From JBBSBL01 sp963735885 (GTDB taxonomy: Bacteria; Actinomycetota; Thermoleophilia; Solirubrobacterales; Solirubrobacteraceae), in the NCBI GenBank assembly GCA_963735885.1, contig CAVTMP010000004.1, forward strand, positions 496,001 to 560,000: a stretch of 64,000 nt of DNA, written 5' to 3'. The position numbers were made by a program, and so were the translations under genes. Below the pieces are notes generated by a model that had not been told where the DNA came from, did not search any database, and was given only the letters and a program-made list of their open reading frames with translations. Positions 23,159-31,567 of the stretch are shown piece after piece. Each line of letters opens with the position of its first letter. Within the stretch, counting starts at the first letter, position 1.

Positions 23159-24148
23159 ATGCGCGGCCAGGGACCGGCCCTCAGCCTCTTGGCCGCCGTT
23201 GCAGTGAGTGCCGCGCTCGCGACCGGGTGCGGAGCAGATGACTCCTCGGAGCAGACCGCCGAGGCGGCGCGCGCCGCGAAGGCCGCGGCGGCGCGGGAGC
23301 GTCGCGACCAGGAGAAGCTATCCCGGCTCAGAGCCGCGGTGCGGCTCGAGAAGGCGAAGAAGGAGCAGAGCCAACGCACCATCGACCGTCCCGGCGCCGA
23401 ACAGGGCGGTGGGAGCGACGCCGTGCTTCCGGCGTCCGCTACCGCCAGCTTCCAGCAACTCAGTCGGAACCTGGGCGGTCAGGTCGGCGTGTCGCTGTCC
23501 GGTCTCGGCGCTCCGGCCGGCCAACAGCTCGGAGACTTGACCGGCGGGGTTGCCTGGTCGTCGATCAAAGTGGCGGTCGCCCAAGCCGCCTTGGACGCCG
23601 GCGGCGCTTCGAGCGATCAACTCGCTCGGGCGATCGCTGCTTCCGACAACGCCGCCGCGGAAGGCCTGTGGTCGTCCCTGGGCGGCGGACAACGGGCCGC
23701 GAACGCGGTGCAGGCGGTCCTGGCTGCATCGGGGGACACGTCCACGACCGTGAACGCGCAACGCACCCGGCCCGGGTTCACCGCTTTCGGCCAGACCGAA
23801 TGGTCACTCGACGCGCAGCGGGCCTTCATGTCCGGCTACTTGTGCTCCCATCGGGGTTCCCGGGTGATCCGGCTGATGCAGCAAGTCGTTCCCGGTCAGC
23901 GGTGGGGTCTCGGGTCCACTGGCCGACCGGCCGGCTTCAAAGGCGGCTGGGGGCCCTCCCCGGCTGGGCCCTACCTGGTCCGGCAGATGGGCTGGCTCGA
24001 CCTGGGCGACGGGAAGACGTTGGTGGTCGCCATGGCGACGATCGCGCCCTCCGGCACCTACGAAGCCGGTGCCCGGGCCCTCACCCAGGTCGCGCAGTGG
24101 GTGGTGCAGCACACCTCGGCGAGGCGTCTGCCGACACCTGCTTGCTAA
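23159..24148 (+). CDS. Beta-lactamase/PBP-like serine hydrolase lipoprotein
   Basis: 329 residues from ATG 23159. The signal peptide ends in lipobox LATGC (Cys24), followed by a charged helix (about 30-75). The C-terminal domain has the three class A beta-lactamase-fold motifs in order: SxxK in WSSIKVAV, SDN in AASDNAAAE, and KGG in GFKGGWGP. It may be a lipid-anchored D,D-peptidase-like or esterase-like enzyme rather than a true drug-hydrolysing lactamase, since the domain is short and lacks an obvious omega-loop ExxLN. The neighbouring amidase suggests a cell-wall role. The gene converges on pilC. Confidence 0.75.
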   Translation: MRGQGPALSLLAAVAVSAALATGCGADDSSEQTAEAARAAKAAAARERRDQEKLSRLRAAVRLEKAKKEQSQRTIDRPGAEQGGGSDAVLPASATASFQQLSRNLGGQVGVSLSGLGAPAGQQLGDLTGGVAWSSIKVAVAQAALDAGGASSDQLARAIAASDNAAAEGLWSSLGGGQRAANAVQAVLAASGDTSTTVNAQRTRPGFTAFGQTEWSLDAQRAFMSGYLCSHRGSRVIRLMQQVVPGQRWGLGSTGRPAGFKGGWGPSPAGPYLVRQMGWLDLGDGKTLVVAMATIAPSGTYEAGARALTQVAQWVVQHTSARRLPTPAC

Positions 24149-24224
24149 CGCGAGCGCCCGCGGTGAGAGCGAGGATTCGGCGCGCGGAGCGTGGGGAGTC
24201 CAGGCCCGCCCGAGAACCTCCCCC

Positions 24225-25433
24225 CTACCGAATGTTGTCGTACACCTTGAACAGCGGCAGGTACATCGAGACGACGATGAAGCCGACGATGCTGCCGACG
24301 AAGATGATCATCACCGGCTCGAGGATCGAGGTGAGGGCCTTCACCGCGGCGGCGACCTCGTCCTCGTAGAAGTCGGCGACCTTGCCGAGCATGTTGTCCA
24401 GGGCGCCGGTCTCCTCGCCGACGCCGACCATGTAGGCCACCATCGGCGGGAACACGGGCGCCTGCTTGAGCGGCGCGGCGATCGTGCCGCCGCCCTTGAC
24501 CGACTCGATCACGGACTCCATCGACCGCTCGACCACGGTGTTGCCGGCGGTCTTGCCGGTGATCTCGATCGCCTGGAGGATCGGGACGCCGCTGCTCACG
24601 AGGGTCGAGAGCGTCCGCGACCAGCGCGCGAGCGAGACCTTCTGCACGACGTCGCCGATCTTGAACGGGATGCGCAGCCGGAAGCGGTCCCACTGGGGGC
24701 GGCCCCAGGAGGAGCGCTTCCAGGCGCGGAAGCCGAAGATCGAGGCCACGAGGAGGATGAGCATCAGGTACCACTGCCCCGTGACGATCTTCGACAGGCT
24801 GACGGTGAACTGCGTCAGCCCGGGGAGCTTCGCGCCGAACTGCTGGAAGACCTTGGCGAAGATGGGGACGAGGAACGCCACGAGGGCGAGCAGCACGACC
24901 ATCGCGAAGCTGATGATCACCGCCGGGTACATCATGGCCGCGCGGATCTGGCGCCGCAGCGAGTCGTCCTTCTCGAGCTGGTCGGCGGTGCGCAGGAGCG
25001 CGTCCTCGAGCACGCCGCCGGACTCCCCCGCCCGCACCATCGCGACGTACAGCGGCGAGAAGACCTTGGGGTGGCGCTCGAGCGCGTCGGAGAGGAGCAG
25101 GCCGGCCTCGATGTCCTTGCGGACGTCGACCAGCGTGTCCTTCAGCATCTTCGACTCGGTCTGGTTCTCCAGCACGTAGAGCGCGCGGAGCAGCGTCATG
25201 CCGGACGAGACCATCGTCGCCAGCTGGCGGGTCATGATGGTCAGGTCCTTGGCCTTGACCCGCTGCATGAACTCGAAGTTGAGCTCCTTCGAGCCGTGCT
25301 TGTCGGAGATGTCGACGACGATCAGGCCGCGCGCCTTGAGCTGGTCGGCGACGGCCTGCTTGCTCGCCCCCTCGACCTCCCCCTTGGACGAGGCGCCGGC
25401 GACGTCGATCGCGCGGAAGACGTAGGTGGCCAT
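24225..25433 (-). CDS. pilC: Type IV pilus inner-membrane platform protein PilC / GspF
   Basis: 402 residues. It has two T2SSF domains (about 65-190 and 270-390), each with the family pattern (LTIMTRQLATMVSSGMTLL, then WSRTLSTLVSSGVPILQAI). Three membrane segments include AVIISFAMVVLLALVAFLV and PVMIIFVGSIVGFIVVSMY. It anchors the PilB and PilT motors at the membrane. It follows pilT by 17 nt in the order pilB, pilT, pilC, consistent with one operon. Length and ends are typical. Confidence 0.95.
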   Translation of the reverse strand: MATYVFRAIDVAGASSKGEVEGASKQAVADQLKARGLIVVDISDKHGSKELNFEFMQRVKAKDLTIMTRQLATMVSSGMTLLRALYVLENQTESKMLKDTLVDVRKDIEAGLLLSDALERHPKVFSPLYVAMVRAGESGGVLEDALLRTADQLEKDDSLRRQIRAAMMYPAVIISFAMVVLLALVAFLVPIFAKVFQQFGAKLPGLTQFTVSLSKIVTGQWYLMLILLVASIFGFRAWKRSSWGRPQWDRFRLRIPFKIGDVVQKVSLARWSRTLSTLVSSGVPILQAIEITGKTAGNTVVERSMESVIESVKGGGTIAAPLKQAPVFPPMVAYMVGVGEETGALDNMLGKVADFYEDEVAAAVKALTSILEPVMIIFVGSIVGFIVVSMYLPLFKVYDNIR

Positions 25434-25450
25434 CGCCGCCGGCCTCCCCG

Positions 25451-26530
25451 TCAGGCGGCGATCGGGGTGGCGCCGAGGAGCCGGCGGAGCTCCTCGGGCG
25501 TGGTCGAGCGCGACTCGGCGAGCTGGCGGGTGATCTTGCCGGCGCGGACGAGCCCGGCGAGCGCCGCGTCCATCGTCTGCATGCCCTGGGCGCCGCCGGT
25601 CTGGAGCACCGAGTAGATCTGGTGGGTCTTGCCCTCGCGGATGAGGTTGCGCACCGCCGGCGTCGGGATCAGCACCTCGACCGCGACGCAGCGGCCGGAG
25701 CCGTCGGCGGTCGGCAGGAGCTGCTGGGTGACGATGCCCTGGAGCGAGACCGCGAGCTGCACGCGGACCTGGCCCTGCTGCTCGGCGGGGAAGACGTCGA
25801 TGATGCGGTCGACGGTCTGCGGCGTGTCCTGCGTGTGCAGCGTGGCGAACACGAGGTGACCGGTCTCCGCCGCGGTGATCGCCGTGCGGATCGTCTCGAG
25901 GTCGCGCATCTCGCCGACGAGGATCACGTCGGGGTCCTGGCGCAGGGCGGCCTTCAGCGCGGACGCGAAGGTCGTCGCGTCGGCGCCGAGCTCGCGCTGG
26001 TTCACGATGCACTTCTTGTGGCTGTGGAGGAACTCGATCGGGTCCTCGATGGTCATGATGTGCTCTTCGCGCGACTCGTTGATGAGGTCGACGACCGACG
26101 CCAGCGTCGTCGACTTGCCCGAGCCGGTCGGGCCCGTGACGAGCACGAGCCCGCGCGGGCGGGTGGCGAACTCGTGCACCGCCGGCGGCAGCCCGAGCGT
26201 CTCGAGCGCCTGGATCTCGGCCGGGATGAGCCGGAAGGCGGCGCCGACGGCGGCGCGCTGGAAGTAGGCGTTGACGCGGAAGCGCGCGGTGTTCGGGACC
26301 GCGTAGGCGAAGTCGATCTGCCACTCGGTCTCGAACCGCTGGCGCTGGTCGTTGGAGAGGACCGAGTAGATGATCTCCCGCGTGTCGGTGGGCGTGAGGG
26401 CCGGATAGCCCTCGAGCGCGGACAGGCGCCCGCGGACGCGCACCATCGGCGGGACGCCGGCGGTGAGGTGGAGGTCGGAGGCGCGTCGGTCGACGACCTC
26501 CATGACGATCTCGGCGAAGTCGACGCTCAT
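25451..26530 (-). CDS. pilT: Type IV pilus retraction ATPase PilT
   Basis: 359 residues from ATG 26530, preceded by GAGGG. Walker A GPTGSGKST is at residues 133-141; the Asp box is IMTIEDPIE; Walker B is DPDVILVGEMRDLET; the His box is HLVFATLHTQD. The C-terminal VRNLIREGK is the PilT-specific AIRNLIREGK motif needed for retraction. It powers pilus disassembly, hence twitching or DNA uptake. It lies 20 nt after pilB. A GTG at 26536 is a less likely start. Confidence 0.95.
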   Translation of the reverse strand: MSVDFAEIVMEVVDRRASDLHLTAGVPPMVRVRGRLSALEGYPALTPTDTREIIYSVLSNDQRQRFETEWQIDFAYAVPNTARFRVNAYFQRAAVGAAFRLIPAEIQALETLGLPPAVHEFATRPRGLVLVTGPTGSGKSTTLASVVDLINESREEHIMTIEDPIEFLHSHKKCIVNQRELGADATTFASALKAALRQDPDVILVGEMRDLETIRTAITAAETGHLVFATLHTQDTPQTVDRIIDVFPAEQQGQVRVQLAVSLQGIVTQQLLPTADGSGRCVAVEVLIPTPAVRNLIREGKTHQIYSVLQTGGAQGMQTMDAALAGLVRAGKITRQLAESRSTTPEELRRLLGATPIAA

Positions 26531-26550
26531 TCCCACCCTCTATCGGCAGC

Positions 26551-28893
26551 TCATCCCGATCCCGTTACCCGCGAGATCTCGGCCATCGAGGTGAGGCCCT
26601 GGCGGACCTTGTCGAGGCCGTCGTCGCGCAGGCGGCGCATGCCCTGGCGCAGCGCGAGCTCGAGGATCGCGTCCGCGGACGCGCGCTCGAGCACGAGCTG
26701 ACGCAGCTCCTCGGTGACGATCATCACCTCGTAGAGGCCGAGGCGCCCCTTGTAGCCCATGCCGCCGCAGCGTCCGCAGCCCGACGCGTCGTAGCCCTCG
26801 ATGTCGAAGCCGACGTTGAAGCCCGCCTCGTTCAGCATCGCGGCCGGCACGAGGACGCGTCGCTTGCACGTGGTGCACAGCGTCCGCGCCAGGCGCTGGG
26901 CGACGACACAGTCGATCGCCGAGGCGACGAGGAAGGGCTCGATCCCCATCTCGATGAGACGGGTGATCGACGACGGCGCGTCGTTCGTGTGCAGCGTGGA
27001 GAGGACGAGGTGGCCGGTCAGCGCGCCCTCGATGGCGATCTGCGCCGTCTCCCGGTCGCGGATCTCCCCGACCATGATGATGTCGGGGTCCGCGCGCATC
27101 ATCGAGCGCAGGCCGTTGGCGAAGCTGAGGCCGGCCTTGGGGTTGACCTGGACCTGCGTCACGCCCTCGAGCTGGTACTCGACCGGGTCCTCGATCGTGA
27201 TGATGTTCTTGTCGGGGGTGTTGAGCGACCCGAGCGACGCGTAGAGGGTGGTCGACTTGCCCGAGCCGGTGGGCCCGGTGACCAGCACCGCGCCGTAGGA
27301 CTGCGTGAAGGCCCGCTCGTAGCGCTGACGATCGTCGGGCCCCATGCCGAGCTTGTCGAGCTCGAGCACGACGGAGTCCTTGTCGAGGATCCGCATCACG
27401 ACCGACTCCCCGTGCACGCTCGGCAGGGTGACGACGCGGACGTCGACGTGGCGGCCCTCGACGGTCAGCGACACGCGGCCGTCCTGCGGGATCCGGCGCT
27501 CGGAGATGTCGAGCCCGGACATGATCTTGATGCGCGAGACGACCCCCCCGACCATCCGGGCGGGGACCGTCGTGCCGGTGGCGAGGACGCCGTCGATGCG
27601 GAAGCGGACCCGCATCTCGCGACCTTCGGGCTCGAAGTGCACGTCGGAGGCGCCGCGCTCGGCGGCCTCGGCGATGATCGAGTGGACGAGCTTGACGATC
27701 GGCGCGTCGTCGGCGGACTCCTGGAGGTCGACGACCTCCCCGCCGCCGTGCTCCCCGTCGTCGTACTCCTCCTCCACCGCCTCCTGGACCGCGTCCTCGA
27801 AGCGGCTGATCTTGGAGATCAGCGCGCCGATGTCCTCCGGCGAGGCGACCGCCGGGCGGACCTCGAGCCGGGTGAGCATCGCGAGGTCGTCGACGGCGAG
27901 GACGTTCGAGGGGTCGCTCATCGCGACGAGCACGGTCTTCTCGTCGATGAAGGAGACGGGCACGGCCTCGTAGCGCTTGGCCGCGGCGGCGTTGACGAGG
28001 TTCGCCGCGCCCATGTCGACCTTGAACACGTTGAGGTCGAGGTGATCGAGGCCGTAGCGCTCGGCGATCGCGCGGGCGAGCTGGTCGGCGGTGATCGCCC
28101 CCTCCTCGAGGAGGATCCGCTCGGGCGGGCGGCCGGCGGTGCGCGCGGTGTCGACGGCCTGGTCGACGCGCGAGGGCTCGACGTAGCCGAGCTCCATGAG
28201 GACGTCGGTGACGAAGCGGCCGAGCGCGCTGGCCCGCGAGGGCTTGCTGACGCCGTCCCAGTCGGTCTGGAGCTCGGGGGCCGTAGCGGTCTGCACGACC
28301 TCCTGGGGACCGATCGCCCGGAGCTGGGGGCGGGCGGGCTCGGATGCCGCCGGGGCGGGTGTCGGCGGGGCGGGCGCGGGGGGCTGCGGCGGGGCGGGCG
28401 CGACGGGCTGCGGCGCGGGGGGCGTCGGCGGGGCGGGCGCGGGAAGCTGCGGCGCGGGGGGCGTCGGCGGGGCGGGCGCGGGGGGCTCCGGCTCGGGCTC
28501 CTCCTCCCACGGCGCCGGGCCGAGGTCCGGCGGCTCGTCGGCGGGCGCGGAGCCGCCGGTCGGCGCGAGCGGCGCCGGCGCCGCGGCGGACGCCTGCGCC
28601 GCCGCGGTCTGCGGCGGCGGCACCGGCGGATCGGTCGGGCTCGGCGCGGGTGTCACCGCGGGGGCCGGGGTCCCGGCCGGCGGCCGGGGCGGGACGGGGG
28701 CGGCCGGGCTCGGCGGCGCTACCGGGCCGCCGGGCGGGGCGGCAGCGCCCGGCGGGGCGGCGTCCGGAGACGGCCCAGGGGGCGGCGCGCCGGCCTCATC
28801 TGACCCCGGCGGCGGCTCGGAACGCTCCGAGGGGGGCTTCGTGTCCCGTCCATCGTCGGAACCCTTCCGCCCCTTGCCGAACGAGAACCTCAC
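26551..28893 (-). CDS. pilB: Type IV pilus assembly ATPase PilB / GspE with long Pro-rich N-terminus
   Basis: About 780 residues if it starts at GTG 28893. Residues 1-205 are Pro/Ala-rich. Residues 210-370 are the MshEN/T2SSE N-terminal domain. The ATPase core has GPTGSGKSTTLYASL (Walker A), IITIEDPVE, DPDIIMVGEIRD (Walker B) and HLVLSTLHTND. Two CxxC pairs (LCTTC and CGRCGG) form the zinc site typical of PilB/GspE. It drives pilin polymerisation. The chosen start overlaps the end of aroE by 98 nt; a later start within the Pro-rich part cannot be ruled out. Confidence 0.93.
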   Translation of the reverse strand: MRFSFGKGRKGSDDGRDTKPPSERSEPPPGSDEAGAPPPGPSPDAAPPGAAAPPGGPVAPPSPAAPVPPRPPAGTPAPAVTPAPSPTDPPVPPPQTAAAQASAAAPAPLAPTGGSAPADEPPDLGPAPWEEEPEPEPPAPAPPTPPAPQLPAPAPPTPPAPQPVAPAPPQPPAPAPPTPAPAASEPARPQLRAIGPQEVVQTATAPELQTDWDGVSKPSRASALGRFVTDVLMELGYVEPSRVDQAVDTARTAGRPPERILLEEGAITADQLARAIAERYGLDHLDLNVFKVDMGAANLVNAAAAKRYEAVPVSFIDEKTVLVAMSDPSNVLAVDDLAMLTRLEVRPAVASPEDIGALISKISRFEDAVQEAVEEEYDDGEHGGGEVVDLQESADDAPIVKLVHSIIAEAAERGASDVHFEPEGREMRVRFRIDGVLATGTTVPARMVGGVVSRIKIMSGLDISERRIPQDGRVSLTVEGRHVDVRVVTLPSVHGESVVMRILDKDSVVLELDKLGMGPDDRQRYERAFTQSYGAVLVTGPTGSGKSTTLYASLGSLNTPDKNIITIEDPVEYQLEGVTQVQVNPKAGLSFANGLRSMMRADPDIIMVGEIRDRETAQIAIEGALTGHLVLSTLHTNDAPSSITRLIEMGIEPFLVASAIDCVVAQRLARTLCTTCKRRVLVPAAMLNEAGFNVGFDIEGYDASGCGRCGGMGYKGRLGLYEVMIVTEELRQLVLERASADAILELALRQGMRRLRDDGLDKVRQGLTSMAEISRVTGSG
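28370..28490 (-). repeat. Pro/Ala tandem repeat in the pilB 5' region
   Basis: Imperfect repeats of about 24-33 nt encode APAPPTPPAPQ-type units. The repeats are translated in the pilB frame as a likely disordered linker. Confidence 0.6.
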
Positions 28894-29587
28894 TGCCGCT
28901 GACGACCTCCAGGCCGGCGTGCCGCGCCGCGTCGAGCAGTCGCGTCGGGGCCTCGCCGTAGACGAGATCGACCGCGACCGAATATTCGTCCAGAGCATCG
29001 GCCGAAAGCGGCAGGTCCTTGAACGTCGACGCGGGATCGTCCAGGCCCACCGAGGTGCAGTTCACGAGCAGGTCGGCGGGCTCCGCCGCCTCCACGACCC
29101 GGCCGCCGACCTCCGCGCAGAGGCGCTCGGCCCGCGCCGGCGTGCGGTTCCAGACCATGACGTCGCGGGCGCCGGCGTCGAGCAGCGCCCAGACGGCCGC
29201 CCGCGCGCTCCCGCCGGCGCCCAGGACGAGCGCCGAGCGGCCGGCCGCGGGATGCGGGAGCGCGGCGATGAGGCCGGGGGCGTCGGTGTTGTCGGCCTCG
29301 ATCCCGCCGGCCGTGAAGGTGAGCGTGTTCGCCGCGCCGATCGCCCGCGCCGTCGCCGTGGCGCTGTCGGCCAGCGCGAGCGCCGCCTCCTTGTGGGGGA
29401 TCGTGACGTTCGCGCCGACGAAGCCCGCGCCGGGCAGCGCGCGGGCGATCTCGGCGAACAGCCCCGGCGGGACCGGCAGCCGCTGGTAGCGCCAGTCCCG
29501 CAGGCCGAGCGCCCGGTAGCCGGCCTCGTGCATCGCCGGGGAGCGGCTGTGGGCCACCGGCCAGCCCAGGACGCCGGCTAGGGGCAC
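28796..29587 (-). CDS. aroE: Shikimate dehydrogenase
   Basis: 263 residues from GTG 29587, overlapping the mltG stop by 10 nt. Shikimate-site motifs are GWPVAHSRSPAMHEAGY and GANVTIPHKE with catalytic Lys; the NADP fold has LVLGAGGSARAAVWALL and VWNRTPARAERL; LVNCTSVGL and VVSGSEVLVRQGAEGF complete the family. It reduces 3-dehydroshikimate to shikimate in aromatic amino acid synthesis. The reading frame remains open upstream through the mltG region, so the long frame there is not real protein. The 3' end overlaps pilB. Confidence 0.93.
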   Translation of the reverse strand: MPLAGVLGWPVAHSRSPAMHEAGYRALGLRDWRYQRLPVPPGLFAEIARALPGAGFVGANVTIPHKEAALALADSATATARAIGAANTLTFTAGGIEADNTDAPGLIAALPHPAAGRSALVLGAGGSARAAVWALLDAGARDVMVWNRTPARAERLCAEVGGRVVEAAEPADLLVNCTSVGLDDPASTFKDLPLSADALDEYSVAVDLVYGEAPTRLLDAARHAGLEVVSGSEVLVRQGAEGFRRWTGHEAPLGAFRAAAGVR

Positions 29588-31159
29588 TTCGTCGGGCTCT
29601 TGCCGCCCGCCTTGGCGCGGGCCGCGTTGTAGCGGGCGACGTCGCGCTGGAACTGCGCGTCGGTGGCGGAGAAGGCGTGCTCGCCGCACGTGCCGGGCTT
29701 CACGACGTAGAAGAGGTAGTTCACCCGCGCCGGCCGGGCGGCGGCCTTGATCGCCGCCAGCCCCGGGTTGCCGATCGGCGTCGGCGGGAGCCCGGGGCGC
29801 CGGCGCGTGTTGTACGGGGAGTCCGAGGCGAGCTCGGACCGCCGCAGGGGCCGGGTCCAGTTGTGGAACTGGTAGCGCGTGGTCGCGTCGATCCCGAGCG
29901 GGATGCCCTGCTTGAGGCGGTTGTAGATCACCGCGGCGATCAGCGGCCGGTCCTTCGGCACGCCGGCCTCGCGGTCGACCATGGAGGCGATGATCAGGAC
30001 GTCGTAGACGGTGAGGTTCTTGCTCCGCGCGTAGCGCAGGCTCACGCCGCGGAGCTGCTGGCGGAAGATGTTGAGCTGACGGTCGACGAGCGCCTTCACG
30101 GCGGCGCGGCGGCGGAGCTCGTAGGTGGACGGGAAGAGGAAGCCCTCGAGCGTGCGGGTGCTGCGCGGGGCGCCGAAGCGGCGCGGATCCAGCAGCGCCG
30201 AGCGCCGGGTCGCGGCGAGGTAGTCGCCGCGCAGGCCGGCGCGCCGCACGATCGGCACCGTCTCGCGGCGCGAGCGACCCTCGGGAATCGTGATCGCCAC
30301 GGTCGGCGCCGCCGACGGCGCGGTGGTCAGCGCGTCCAGCGCGGCGCCGTAGCTCATGTCCCGCTTGAGCACCCGCGGCCCGGAGCGCAGCTTGTCGGCG
30401 TCGCCGGAGAGGCGCGCCCGGAGCGTGAAGAAGAACGCGCTCGAGATCACGCCGCGGCGCTCGAGGAGGTCGCCGATGTCGTCGACGCTCGCTCCGGACG
30501 GGATGCGCACCGTGACCGTGCCGTCGCCGTCCCCGCCGAACGGCTGGAAGAGGGAGACGAGGAACCACCCGGCGAGGACCAGGAGCGCGAGGGCGACACC
30601 GGCCAGGACGCGGGTGCGGCGTCACCGGGCCGCGACGCGGCGGCACGGCCCCGGCGGCCGCCGGCCGCGGGGGCGTCGCACGCGTGGTGCCGATCGGTCG
30701 CTCGTCGGGATGAAACGGCGGAACCGGAGTCTCGGCGGTGGCGGTGGCGGGCCCGGGCCGGGGCGGCTCGGGCTTCGCCGCGACCGGTTCCGCCGCGACC
30801 GGCTCGGGCACGGGCGCCTCGGCCTCGGGCGCCTCGGCCTCGGGGGCCTCGGGCTCCGGCTCGGGCGCCTCGGCTCCGGCTCGGGCGCCTCGGCTCCGGT
30901 CCGGGCGCCTCGGCCTCCGGCTCGGGCGCCTCGGGCTCCGGTCCGGGCGCCTCGGCCTCCGGCTCGGGCGCCTCGGGCTCCGGTGCCGGGCGCTCGGGCT
31001 CCGGCACGGGCGGCTCGGCCGGCGGCTCAGGCGCGGCGGCTCGGGCTCCGGCGCCGGCGCGCGCCCCTCGCGCGCGGCGCGCCGCGCCTCCCGCTCGCGG
31101 CGGGCCGCCTCCCGCTCCGCGTCGCTGCGCGGGCCGCGCGGCTCGCCTCGACGGCTCAC
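29578..31159 (-). CDS. mltG: Endolytic murein transglycosylase MltG (frameshifted)
   Basis: The catalytic region (YceG fold, 29578-30510 and the helix just before it) has EGFLFPSTYEL, IIASMVDREAGVP with catalytic Glu, and NTRRRPGLPPTPIGNPG. A membrane helix (RVLAGVALALLVLAGWFLV) is coded at about 30530-30610 in the same frame, but a TGA at 30622 separates it from the only plausible start, GTG 31159, in another frame. One base must be removed near 30622, and two more compensating shifts are likely within the Pro-Glu repeats (about 30890 and 31030). The cytoplasmic part is Arg-rich then Pro/Glu. It ends nascent glycan strands. The start overlaps the ruvX stop (GTGA). Confidence 0.85.
30815..31025 (-). 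repeat. Pro-Glu-Ala coding tandem repeat in mltG
   Basis: Degenerate units of about 18-36 nt encode EAPEPEAEAPGPEP-type repeats. Repeat structure and extreme GC make this a likely place for indel errors. Confidence 0.6.
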
Positions 31160-31557
31160 GCGGGCGTCCCGTGGCGGGCGAGCCAGTCCTCGAGCAGGAC
31201 CGCGGCCGCCCGCGAGTCCTCGCTCGCCGTCCCCCCCGCCCGCTCGGCGATCCGGGTCGTGAAGCGCTCGTCGTAGAGGTCCACCGCGACCCGGTCGGGC
31301 AGCGCCGCGCGCAGCCGTTCGGCGAACCCCCGCGTCTCCGCGGTCTGCGCCGTGTCCCCCCCGCCCAGCGAGAGCGGCAGCCCGACGACCACCCGCTCGA
31401 CCCCGCGCTCGCGGACGAGCGCCGCGAGCCGCGCGAGCCCGGCCTTCGTCCCCGGCCGCGCCACCGCCTCGAGCGGCGTGGCCAGCACGCCGGTCGGGTC
31501 GCTCAGCGCGCAGCCGCAGCGCGCGCTGCCGTAGTCGAGGGCGAGCACCCGGCCCAC
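31156..31557 (-). CDS. ruvX: RuvX/YqgF Holliday junction resolvase-like, pre-16S rRNA nuclease
   Basis: 133 residues from ATG 31557. The RNase H-like fold starts with VLALDYGSARCGCALSD (catalytic Asp), continues with VVVGLPLSLGGG and VDLYDERFTT, and ends in DSRAAAVLLEDWL with the last acidic residue. YqgF proteins process the 5' end of 16S rRNA. It lies 10 nt after alaS and overlaps the mltG start by 4 nt. This gene is intact although both neighbours carry frame errors. Confidence 0.93.
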   Translation of the reverse strand: MGRVLALDYGSARCGCALSDPTGVLATPLEAVARPGTKAGLARLAALVRERGVERVVVGLPLSLGGGDTAQTAETRGFAERLRAALPDRVAVDLYDERFTTRIAERAGGTASEDSRAAAVLLEDWLARHGTPA

Positions 31558-31567
31558 GCGCCCGCCG

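Noticed and set aside
23159..24148. Annotation as a genuine class A beta-lactamase resistance gene
   Set aside because: The SxxK, SDN and KGG motifs are present, but no clear ExxLN omega-loop is seen and the layout is that of a wall-associated lipoprotein.
28370..31025. Regular repeats resembling a CRISPR array
   Set aside because: The repeats are in-frame Pro-rich or Pro-Glu coding sequence with no constant repeat/unique spacer pattern and no cas genes.
28796..31159. A 787-codon minus frame joining the mltG N-terminus to AroE as one fusion protein
   Set aside because: The middle is out of frame with the clear MltG catalytic domain; the link is an artefact of the base error near 30622.
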